DNA of 32,979 nt from Yoonia sp. (lineage in GTDB: Bacteria > Pseudomonadota > Alphaproteobacteria > Rhodobacterales > Rhodobacteraceae): positions 1 to 32,979 of the forward strand of contig NZ_JANQTS010000026.1 in assembly GCF_030731595.1 (NCBI RefSeq), written 5' to 3'. Positions 26,138 to 32,979 of this stretch are shown piece by piece. Both the position numbers and the translations under genes were made by a program. How positions within the stretch are numbered: position 1 is the stretch's first letter; every line of letters starts with the position of its first letter. The notes beneath the pieces are model-generated. The model was not told where the DNA came from. It did no database searches and saw nothing but the letters and a program-made list of their open reading frames with translations.

Positions 26138-27574
26138 TCAAGCTGTGCGCATCGGTTCCTTCATCGTCACCAGTTCTTCGGCCATCGTGGGGTGAACCGC
26201 AACAGTGCGGTCAAAATCTTCTTTTGTCGCACCCATCTTCACCGCAATCCCCACCAACTGGATCATCTCGCCTGCATGGTCTGCGACGATATGACAGCCC
26301 AAGACTTTGCGGGTGGCTTTGCTGACCACCAGCTTCATCAGCACCCGGTCGTCGCGTCCCGCAAAAGCATGGTTCATCGGCTTGAAGGAGGTGCAATAGA
26401 TCTCGACCGGTTCGATCTCGCGGGCCTGCTCTTCGGTAAGGCCGACCGTCCCTAGCTCGGGCTGGGTAAAGACAGCCGACGGGATCAGATCATGGTCAAC
26501 CGCTGTCGGGTTGCCCTTGAAGACAGTTTCAACAAAGGCCATGCCTTCACGGATCGCCACGGGGGTGAGTTGCACACGGTTGGTCACATCGCCGATCGCA
26601 TAGATCGACGGCACCGCTGTCTGGCTATACTCATCAACGATGATCTCGCCGCGTCTGCCGACCGTCACGCCTGCGGCTTCAAGTCCCATGCCTTCGGTAT
26701 TTGGCGCACGCCCGGTCGCGAACATGACCTGATCATAGACTTCTTCGGTCCCATTGGTTGCCTTGACCCAAATGCCGTGCCCGCCGCCTGCATGTGGCAG
26801 TTGCGCGGGCTTGCCACTTTCCATCGGCACACCCTCTTGCACACCTTCAAGGTCCTCTTTGGTTGCGGCCCGCATCTCGACGATATTGGTGCCCAAGTGC
26901 AGGTTCACACCCTTGGCGCGCATCCCTTCGGCGACCAGTCCGCGCGCCTCGTCGTCAAAGCCGCGCAGGATTTGGGCGCCGCGATAGAACTGCGTCACTT
27001 TCACACCAAGGCCGTTCAGGATGCCCGCAAATTCGGACGCGATATAGCCGCCCCCGATGATCAGGATAGATTTGGGCATCCGATCCAGCAAGAACACCTC
27101 GTTGGAGGTGATCGCAAGCTCGGCCCCCGCCATATCGGGGACCACGGGGCGACCGCCTGTTGCCACAAGGATGTGTTTTGCGCGCAGGTCCTGCCCGGTC
27201 GACAGGGTGACTGTATGCGCGTCTTTCAACGTGGCGCGCGCGTCGAAAATTTCGACGTTGGAACCGCTCAGAAGCTTGCGGTAAATGCCCTCCAGCCGGT
27301 CCAGTTCAGCATGGAGATGGGTGCGAAACTTGGGCCAGTCAAAAGGCCCCTCTTGCACATCCCAGCCATAGGCGCGGGCGTCATCGAACATTTCCGCATA
27401 GCCCGAGGCGAAGACCATCAGTTTCTTGGGCACACAACCACGAATGACGCAGGTGCCGCCCATGCGGTATTCTTCGGCAAGGGCGACTTTGGCACCGGTT
27501 GCAGCGGCGACGCGCGCGGCACGCACACCGCCGGAGCCACCGCCGATGACGAAGAGGTCATAGTCAAAAGTCAT
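26138..27574 (-). CDS. gor: Glutathione-disulfide reductase
   Basis: A 478-residue FAD enzyme that reduces oxidised glutathione with NADPH. Landmarks are the FAD motif VIGGGSGGVRAAR at 9-21, the redox-active disulfide GGTCVIRGCVPKK with C42 and C47, the NADPH motif IIGGGYIASEFAG at 172-184, the FAD-binding ATGRAPNT at 286-293 and the C-terminal HPTMAEE with the active-site His-Glu pair. It is about 25-30 residues longer than typical bacterial Gor (about 450); the extra length lies near 237-268, in a loop rich in Gly and acidic residues. It follows rpiA by 27 bases and probably shares its transcript. Confidence 0.94.
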   Translation of the reverse strand: MTFDYDLFVIGGGSGGVRAARVAAATGAKVALAEEYRMGGTCVIRGCVPKKLMVFASGYAEMFDDARAYGWDVQEGPFDWPKFRTHLHAELDRLEGIYRKLLSGSNVEIFDARATLKDAHTVTLSTGQDLRAKHILVATGGRPVVPDMAGAELAITSNEVFLLDRMPKSILIIGGGYIASEFAGILNGLGVKVTQFYRGAQILRGFDDEARGLVAEGMRAKGVNLHLGTNIVEMRAATKEDLEGVQEGVPMESGKPAQLPHAGGGHGIWVKATNGTEEVYDQVMFATGRAPNTEGMGLEAAGVTVGRRGEIIVDEYSQTAVPSIYAIGDVTNRVQLTPVAIREGMAFVETVFKGNPTAVDHDLIPSAVFTQPELGTVGLTEEQAREIEPVEIYCTSFKPMNHAFAGRDDRVLMKLVVSKATRKVLGCHIVADHAGEMIQLVGIAVKMGATKEDFDRTVAVHPTMAEELVTMKEPMRTA

Positions 27575-27601
27575 CTGAGGGCTCCAATGCGGTCTTGGCG
27601 G

Positions 27602-28390
27602 CTAGTCGGCGATGCCGACGAAGATATTGTCATCGTCAAGGACATCAAATTGGACAACCTCAAAAGTGTTGTTGGTGATGTCACGCACGGTCACTTTGCC
27701 GTCACCGTGCCCCGCAACAACCACATCACAGATATCAATGAAGAGCCCATTTTCGACGACCCCGGGGATTTGATTGATCACAAGGCTCAACTGACGCGGA
27801 TTGCCGATACGCTTGAGGTGAAGATCAAGGATGAAGTTCCCTTCATCCGTCACGAAAGGTTCCCCACCTTGCATCCGCTGCACAATATCACGGCCCAGCA
27901 CATCCATGCCTATCAGCATCTCCTCGATCAGGTTTTGCGTCACCGGAAGCCCGAAAGGAACCACTTCCAGAGGCAAGGGAAAGGCACCCAGCGCGTCGAC
28001 CTTCTTGGTCGCGTCCGCGATCACGATCATTTTGTCGCTGGCAGTGGCGACGATCTTTTCGCGCAGATGCGCCCCGCCGCCGCCCTTGATCAGGTTCAGT
28101 GCATCATCATATTCGTCGGTGCCATCAATGGTCACATCCAGCCATTTCGCTTCGTCCAAGGTGATGACTTCGATGCCAACATCGCGGGCAAGGCGCGCTG
28201 TGCGGTTCGAGGTCGGCACACCTTTGATCTTGAGCCCCTCGTCACGCACCATCTCGCCAAGGCATTGCACCATCCAAGCGGCGGTTGATCCGGTTCCAAG
28301 GCCGACTTTCATACCGGATTCAACAAATTCGGTCGCCTGCTTGGCAGCGACAAATTTCGCCTTGTCGATGGGGGACAATTCAGCAGCCAT
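27602..28390 (-). CDS. rpiA: Ribose-5-phosphate isomerase A
   Basis: A 262-residue enzyme of the pentose phosphate pathway interconverting ribose 5-phosphate and ribulose 5-phosphate. Motifs are GLGTGSTA at 30-37, DGTDEYD at 89-95 and KGGGGAHLREK at 102-112, with E111 in the place of the catalytic glutamate. The usual C-terminal end (about residue 236) is followed by about 26 further residues, rich in Asp. The ATG at 28390 has GGAG upstream; the in-frame ATG at 28477 adds 29 residues unlike the family. It heads a minus-strand run with gor and hflKC and is divergent from the GST gene. Confidence 0.95.
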   Translation of the reverse strand: MAAELSPIDKAKFVAAKQATEFVESGMKVGLGTGSTAAWMVQCLGEMVRDEGLKIKGVPTSNRTARLARDVGIEVITLDEAKWLDVTIDGTDEYDDALNLIKGGGGAHLREKIVATASDKMIVIADATKKVDALGAFPLPLEVVPFGLPVTQNLIEEMLIGMDVLGRDIVQRMQGGEPFVTDEGNFILDLHLKRIGNPRQLSLVINQIPGVVENGLFIDICDVVVAGHGDGKVTVRDITNNTFEVVQFDVLDDDNIFVGIAD

Positions 28391-28554
28391 ATCAGCAACT
28401 CCAAAAATCTTCTCCGCCGCCTTATAAGCAACATTACAGCAGGGCGCGAGGCCCCAAATCCCCAAAGCGCCTTGCAAAGGGCGACAAGCGTGTTTTTCCG
28501 CGGAAGTGTCGCATTTGGACGGACGCCAGGACCCCGATCAGATAGCGTTTCGCC

Positions 28555-29241
28555 ATGTCCGAACCGATGCGCCTTCATTATGCCCCTGACAACGCCTCGC
28601 TTTGCGTCCGTTTGGCGTTGGAAGAGCTGGATTTGCCCTATGAGACCGTATTGGTCGAACGATCCACACAGGCGCATAAGTCACCCGCATTCCTCTCTCT
28701 CAACCCAAATGGCCTTATACCCGTATTGGAAACGCAAAACGGTCCGATGTTCGAAACCGGCGCTATTCTCATTTGGCTCGCGGATACACACAAAAGACTA
28801 TTGCCGGCTGTGGATGCGGCAGAGCGGATGCATGCGATCCAATGGATGCTGTGGCTGGCCAATACCCTGCATCCCACGCTGCGGATGCTGTTCTATCCTG
28901 ACCAATACGCCCAAGGCGACACTGGTCCGACATATCGCATGGCCCGGATCAGACTTGCCGCGCAACTCGATCTTCTGGCCGCCGTGCAAACAGCGCAGTG
29001 GTTGGATGATGATGCGCCCAGCGCGCAGGGCTGCTATCTTGCGCCCATGCTCCGTTGGGCCGCGCTTTATGGAGGGGGCCTTGAATGGTTCGATCTCGCG
29101 CGCTGGCCAAGGCTTCTAGCTTTTGCCCAACGCGCCGAAACCCGCGCAGCGGCGGTCCGCGTCGCGAAAGCTGAGGGTTTGGGCCCCTTACCATTTTCGG
29201 CTCCGATCCCCTGCAACCCACCTCAAGGAAGTGTGCTTTAG
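28555..29241 (+). CDS. Glutathione S-transferase family protein
   Basis: A 228-residue GST-fold protein. The N-terminal thioredoxin-like half carries YAPDNASLCVRLALEEL at 9-25, where S15 is a candidate glutathione-activating residue; NPNGLIPVLE at 50-59 and FETGAILIWLA at 66-76 form the glutathione-binding part with its cis-proline. The C-terminal helical half covers about 88-210. A second in-frame ATG at 28567 is possible, and neither has a clear ribosome site. The stop codon touches the sdaA start, so these two are cotranscribed and coupled. Substrate is unknown. Confidence 0.87.
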   Translation: MSEPMRLHYAPDNASLCVRLALEELDLPYETVLVERSTQAHKSPAFLSLNPNGLIPVLETQNGPMFETGAILIWLADTHKRLLPAVDAAERMHAIQWMLWLANTLHPTLRMLFYPDQYAQGDTGPTYRMARIRLAAQLDLLAAVQTAQWLDDDAPSAQGCYLAPMLRWAALYGGGLEWFDLARWPRLLAFAQRAETRAAAVRVAKAEGLGPLPFSAPIPCNPPQGSVL

Positions 29242-30615
29242 ATGTTCCTCTCTGTCTTCGACATGTTCAAGGTGGGCGTAGGTCCGTCATCGTCTCACAC
29301 CATCGGCCCGATGGTCGCGGCGGCGCGTTTCCTTGATCACCTGCGCGCGCAGCCCTTTGGCGTCGCGGGCGTGCAAGCCTCGTTGCACGGCAGTCTGGCC
29401 TTTACCGGGATCGGTCATGCGACGGATCGTGCGGTCATCCTTGGCTTGGCAGGGTTTCGGGCCGACGATTATGATGCGGAAAAAGCGGATGCAGAGCTGG
29501 CGCGGATCGCGCAAGAGCATTTTGTGACCCCGGTCGGGCTGGGCACATTGAAGTTCCACCCCAAGGACGACCTGATTTTTGACTACGGCCCTGCCCTGCC
29601 CGGCCATGCCAACGGCATGGTCTTGCGCGGCACCGATGCGCAGGGCGATGTAATCACGCAAGTCACCTATTATTCGATCGGCGGCGGTTTTGTTCTGACC
29701 GAGGCAGAGCTTGCCGCTGGCAAAGACAGCGACACCGGCGCGCCCGTTCCGTTTCCGTTTCACACTGCCCAGCAGATGCTGGATATGGCGCGGATGTCGG
29801 GCAAGACGATTGCCGAGATGAAGCGCATAAACGAACTGTCACGAATGCCGGGCGCAGACCTCGACAAGGGCATTGCACGGATCTGGGAGGTCATGAACAA
29901 TTGCATCGAACGCGGGCTTGCGACCGATGGGATCTTGCCCGGCGGTCTTTCGGTGCGACGGCGTGCCAAAGGCATCTGGGAGGCGCTGCAAGCAGAGCGC
30001 GGGATGAACCTGACAGCCCCGCATACGATCAACGACTTTATGTCGACCTACGCGATGGCAGTGAACGAGGAAAACGCCGCCGGTGGCCAAGTGGTGACCG
30101 CACCGACGAATGGGGCCGCCGGGGTGATCCCTGCCACGATCCGCTATTGGCTGGATCATGTTCCGGGTGCCGCGCCATCGCGCGTGCCAGAGTTCCTGCT
30201 GACGGCGGCGGCGGTCGGCGGGCTGATCAAATACAACGCTTCTATCTCTGGGGCCGAATGTGGCTGTCAGGCCGAAGTGGGCAGTGCGGCGGCGATGGCC
30301 GCGGCTGGACTGGCGGCTGTCTTGGGTGGCACGCCAGAGCAGATCGAGAACGCCGCCGAAATCGCGCTCGAGCATCATTTGGGCATGACCTGCGACCCCG
30401 TGAAAGGCTTGGTGCAGGTCCCCTGCATCGAACGCAACGGTCTGGGTGCGATCAAGGCTGTGTCTGCCGCCTCATTGGCCATGCGCGGCGACGGTATCCA
30501 TCTGGTGTCGCTGGATGTGGCGATTGAAACCATGCGCCAGACCGGTGCCGACATGAGCGAGAAATACAAAGAAACCGCGCTTGGCGGCTTGGCCGTGAAT
30601 GTGCCGAACTGCTAA
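29242..30615 (+). CDS. sdaA: L-serine ammonia-lyase, iron-sulfur type
   Basis: A 457-residue enzyme that deaminates L-serine to pyruvate and ammonia using a [4Fe-4S] cluster instead of PLP. Alpha and beta domains are fused in one chain as in the type 2 enzymes. The start [19 protein letters not shown] (residues 6-24) is diagnostic. Probable cluster ligands are C342, C384 and C395, with the same spacing (42 and 11 residues) as in characterised enzymes, and [14 protein letters not shown] is intact. AAGGAAG lies about 10 bases before the ATG inside the end of the GST gene. RidA-type deaminase by-product clearance is encoded elsewhere in the window, though it mainly serves PLP enzymes. Confidence 0.95.
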   Translation: MFLSVFDMFKVGVGPSSSHTIGPMVAAARFLDHLRAQPFGVAGVQASLHGSLAFTGIGHATDRAVILGLAGFRADDYDAEKADAELARIAQEHFVTPVGLGTLKFHPKDDLIFDYGPALPGHANGMVLRGTDAQGDVITQVTYYSIGGGFVLTEAELAAGKDSDTGAPVPFPFHTAQQMLDMARMSGKTIAEMKRINELSRMPGADLDKGIARIWEVMNNCIERGLATDGILPGGLSVRRRAKGIWEALQAERGMNLTAPHTINDFMSTYAMAVNEENAAGGQVVTAPTNGAAGVIPATIRYWLDHVPGAAPSRVPEFLLTAAAVGGLIKYNASISGAECGCQAEVGSAAAMAAAGLAAVLGGTPEQIENAAEIALEHHLGMTCDPVKGLVQVPCIERNGLGAIKAVSAASLAMRGDGIHLVSLDVAIETMRQTGADMSEKYKETALGGLAVNVPNC

Positions 30616-30660
30616 AGCGGCGCGATTGCTCTGCCCTTGGCCTTTCACTAGGCTAGAGAG

Positions 30661-31572
30661 ATGACCACGGACCGTCCTTTTCTTGGCGTCATGCTGATGC
30701 TTGGCTTTTGCGTGCTGGCCCCTTTGGGTGACAGCATCGCAAAGCTCTTGGGCGGCGTCGTGGCCCTGAGCGTCTTGGTCTTTATCCGCTTTGGCATCCA
30801 GGCAATCATTTTGGTGCCACTTGTCGCATTTGGCGCAAAAGGGTTTCGGCTCCCGTCCGGTATGCTGGGTTGGACGCTGATCCGGACCGTGTTGCATATT
30901 CTTGGTATCGGCCTGATGTTCAGCGCATTGCGCTATCTGCCCTTGGCCGATGCTCTGGCCATTGCCTTTGTCATGCCCTTTATCATGCTGCTGCTGGGCC
31001 ATTTTGTGATGGACGAGCATGTCGGGCTGCACCGTATGGTCGCCTGTGCTGTGGGTTTCATTGGCACGCTCTTGGTCATCCAGCCAAACTTTGTCGAAGT
31101 CGGCTATCCGGCACTTTTGCCGCTGGGTGTCGCGGTGGTCTTTGCCCTTTTCATGATGGTGACGCGCAAGGTGGCACGCGTCATGGACCCGATCAAGCTG
31201 CAAGCCATCAGCGGGGTTCAGGCCACAGTGATCCTTGGCGCGCTGATCGCCTTGGCCCCCGGTGAACTTTCTGATCTTCGTCTGGATTTTGACCGCCAGA
31301 CTTGGGCACTGCTTGCAGGGCTTGGCTTGCTTGGGACCTTTGCGCATCTTTTCATGACATGGAGCTTGCGGTTTGCGCCCGCATCGACGCTCGCGCCGAT
31401 GCAATATCTGGAAATTCCTTTTGGGACGGCGATTGGCTGGCTTGTCTTTGCCGACCTGCCCAATGGGCTGGCGGCCATCGGGATTTGCATCACCGTCGCG
31501 GCAGGGCTTTACATCATCCTGCGCGAACGGCGGCTGTCAAAGCAGTCTCTAAAAGCGCCCGCGGCAGTGTGA
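30661..31572 (+). CDS. DMT superfamily transporter, EamA type
   Basis: A 303-residue inner-membrane protein with about ten hydrophobic helices in two repeated halves (about 5-140 and 150-290), as in the EamA family of drug/metabolite exporters. Features such as FVMPFIMLLLGHFVMDEHV at the end of the first half fit. Substrate is not readable; many relatives export amino acids or their derivatives, and sdaA is just upstream (45-base gap). Its last 59 bases overlap the 3' end of the convergent thiamine diphosphokinase gene. Confidence 0.87.
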   Translation: MTTDRPFLGVMLMLGFCVLAPLGDSIAKLLGGVVALSVLVFIRFGIQAIILVPLVAFGAKGFRLPSGMLGWTLIRTVLHILGIGLMFSALRYLPLADALAIAFVMPFIMLLLGHFVMDEHVGLHRMVACAVGFIGTLLVIQPNFVEVGYPALLPLGVAVVFALFMMVTRKVARVMDPIKLQAISGVQATVILGALIALAPGELSDLRLDFDRQTWALLAGLGLLGTFAHLFMTWSLRFAPASTLAPMQYLEIPFGTAIGWLVFADLPNGLAAIGICITVAAGLYIILRERRLSKQSLKAPAAV

Positions 31573-32182
31573 CAAGGACCGGGTCAGCAGTCTGAATGGT
31601 CACCGCCCCGCCCAGCGCGGCATTTGAGGGGCTGGTAAAGCCCGCAGGTGTCATCAGCATGTTTTCAAAGGACCACTGCACCCCTGAAACCGTAACTGTC
31701 GCCGGGGCAAGAGGCATGATCGATATCCGCATCCCTTGGGGCGCATGAAAGGTGGTCACCCCGCGCGGAACCACAAAACAAACGTCGTCTTTGTCGATCA
31801 GGACAATCGCGCGATCCGAAAAGCGCACCATCACATTCAAAACAGACAGGGTATGGTCCATCCTGCCGCCGGTGAACCCCAAGGCAAGGATCAACGGCGC
31901 TGCAACCCTAGTCAGGGCTTTTTCAAAATCCGTTGTCGATTGTTCGGGTACATGATGAAGCAGATCCGCAAATAAGGCACGGGCTTGGTCTGAAAGACTA
32001 TCAAGGTCACCGATGACCGCCGCTGGATGTATCTTGGCTGAAATGAGGTGATTTGCCCCCCCATCCACGCCTATAAACGCTTCAACGTGATGAAAAACCG
32101 CCGAAATATCAGTTTTTTCAATTGGCGCTCCACCAATGAGGCAGAGTGCTTTAGGACTTGAAACAATTAGCTCTACGGACAA
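31514..32182 (-). CDS. Thiamine diphosphokinase
   Basis: A 222-residue enzyme that transfers diphosphate from ATP to thiamine, giving thiamine diphosphate, and so lets the cell use salvaged or imported thiamine. Motifs are GVDGGANHL at 38-46, IGDLDSL at 57-63, TTDFEKAL at 83-90 and GGRMDHTL at 105-112, all typical for the catalytic part; the C-terminal half is beta-rich. The start is TTG 32182, supported by GAGGAG (32189-32194) about seven bases upstream. Its 3' end runs 59 bases into the end of the convergent DMT gene in another frame. Confidence 0.93.
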   Translation of the reverse strand: MSVELIVSSPKALCLIGGAPIEKTDISAVFHHVEAFIGVDGGANHLISAKIHPAAVIGDLDSLSDQARALFADLLHHVPEQSTTDFEKALTRVAAPLILALGFTGGRMDHTLSVLNVMVRFSDRAIVLIDKDDVCFVVPRGVTTFHAPQGMRISIMPLAPATVTVSGVQWSFENMLMTPAGFTSPSNAALGGAVTIQTADPVLVTLPRALLETALTAAVRAG

Positions 32183-32188
32183 AGATTG

Positions 32189-32194
32189 CTCCTC
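32189..32194 (-). promoter_or_regulatory. Ribosome binding site that decides the thiamine kinase TTG start
   Basis: GAGGAG on the minus strand, followed by six bases and TTG. It is a strong site for an uncommon start codon, and no upstream ATG in frame competes with it. Confidence 0.6.
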
Positions 32195-32316
32195 GATTCA
32201 CAAACATTCCCTAAAAGGGTCACAAATTGAGCGTGAATGTAAGCTGTTGTTGTCTTCGATTAAGAACCAATCTGTGTCCAGCGGTCCGCCGTTGATAAGT
32301 AAGGAAGTATGCATTC

Positions 32317-32979
32317 ATGGGCGAGAACGAACAAATTCTTGAAGTCACCTACGGCAACTTTTCCTGTCGTCTTGAAGGCTTTTCAGACTCTGTAGAAACA
32401 ATGAAGACTGTTGTCTCATTCTTTCATGATCTTGCCGGACATGATCGATTTATGGATGTGGCGCCTCAAGCACCCGACATGGCAACGCTTGCGCGCCTCA
32501 CCGAAGATCAAACCGGCGCGTCAGTCGAGATCGAGGGCGACGGGAACAAGGTCAGCCTTCGCTTGCGCAAAGATGACGTTGAAGAGGACGAAATCACCGA
32601 TGAGGCGTCGTTGGACAATGTGTTTGACGAGCAGGAAATAAATGAAGATGCGGAGTTCGATGGCGAGAATGCCTATGATGACGCAGATCTTGACGCAGAT
32701 GAAACATCCCAAGACGAAGACGAAGACAGCGCTTCGATCGACATCGAGGCCAGCGTTGCCGATAAGCTGGAACGCATTCGCGCAATCGCGAATGCTGAAC
32801 AGACCGCTGACGAAGACGAGGCCTATGCCGAGGACCTGACAGAACCGGCGCCCGTTTCCAGACCAGTTAACCCATTGGCGCAGCGCCTTGCGGAACTCGC
32901 CAAGCGCACGTCGCAAACCAGAATACTGGATGCCTCCGAACGTTATGTCGAAAGCAGTGCGCTGAAGTCTGACGACGAC
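32317..32979 (+). CDS. Acidic protein of unknown function, cut by window end
   Basis: An open frame of 221 codons running past the right edge. It starts ATG 32317 with AAGGAAG about nine bases upstream. Residues 1-45 look folded (EILEVTYGNFSCRLEGF-like opening, then VETMKTVVSFFHDLAGHDRFM), and similar openings occur in conserved roseobacter proteins without assigned function as far as I recall. From about residue 88 to 145 the chain is strongly acidic and probably disordered, with many Asp/Glu runs. A predicted helix (VADKLERIRAIA) follows, then a mixed segment. The C-terminal part is missing. Confidence 0.75.
   Translation, partial: MGENEQILEVTYGNFSCRLEGFSDSVETMKTVVSFFHDLAGHDRFMDVAPQAPDMATLARLTEDQTGASVEIEGDGNKVSLRLRKDDVEEDEITDEASLDNVFDEQEINEDAEFDGENAYDDADLDADETSQDEDEDSASIDIEASVADKLERIRAIANAEQTADEDEAYAEDLTEPAPVSRPVNPLAQRLAELAKRTSQTRILDASERYVESSALKSDDD

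Noticed and set aside
26492-28288. Long plus-strand open frame of 598 codons
   Set aside because: It is the antisense shadow of gor and rpiA, both certain from motifs; its composition is His/Asp-rich and matches no family.

Overview
This window is a piece of an alphaproteobacterial chromosome, most likely a marine member of the Rhodobacteraceae (Roseobacter group). No rRNA or tRNA gene is present to fix the genus. The assignment is inferred from the gene mix: an FeS-type L-serine deaminase, an hpd gene divergent from an Lrp/AsnC regulator, a TAXI-type TRAP transporter with a fused permease, cobT/cobS, hflKC next to a Do-type protease, and an RTX protein of the type I secreted class. No CRISPR array, prophage or intact insertion sequence was seen.

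Left part (about 1-5360) looks accessory and looser in gene density. It holds a surface-type lipoprotein, two related small membrane proteins (946-1350 on minus and 4540-4830 on plus), and between them a 730-residue RTX protein with a glycosidase-like barrel whose expected nucleophile position appears to be alanine. A possible 49-residue ORF, an FNR-like palindrome and two long non-coding stretches (1351-2113 and 4831-5360) complete this part.

Middle part (5361-18529) is dense and core-like: a glycosyltransferase-like protein, RidA and VOC proteins, O-acetylhomoserine sulfhydrylase, and a large single-pass protein that looks like a GspL/PilM-type head joined to a GspC/PilP-type tail. Then come hpd with its probable regulator, a CPA2 antiporter with an RCK domain, cobT and cobS, an FG-GAP lipoprotein and a 2Fe-2S ferredoxin. 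Four convergent pairs here have stop codons that overlap by exactly four bases.

Right part (18530-32979) holds a TAXI TRAP transporter (binding protein, hairpin, permease) followed by a GFA-family protein. A minus-strand block follows: rpiA, gor, hflK, hflC, a terminator, then a Do-type periplasmic protease. These serve the pentose phosphate pathway, thiol redox balance and membrane/envelope protein quality control. Next on plus are a GST abutting sdaA and a DMT exporter whose 3' end overlaps a convergent thiamine diphosphokinase gene by 59 bases. The window ends inside an acidic protein gene of unknown function.

The items most worth checking are the GspL/GspC-like fusion without visible secretion partners, the RTX glycosidase-like protein with an apparent nucleophile loss, the paired small membrane proteins with an upstream FNR-like site, and the recurring CTAG/CTAA stop overlaps.
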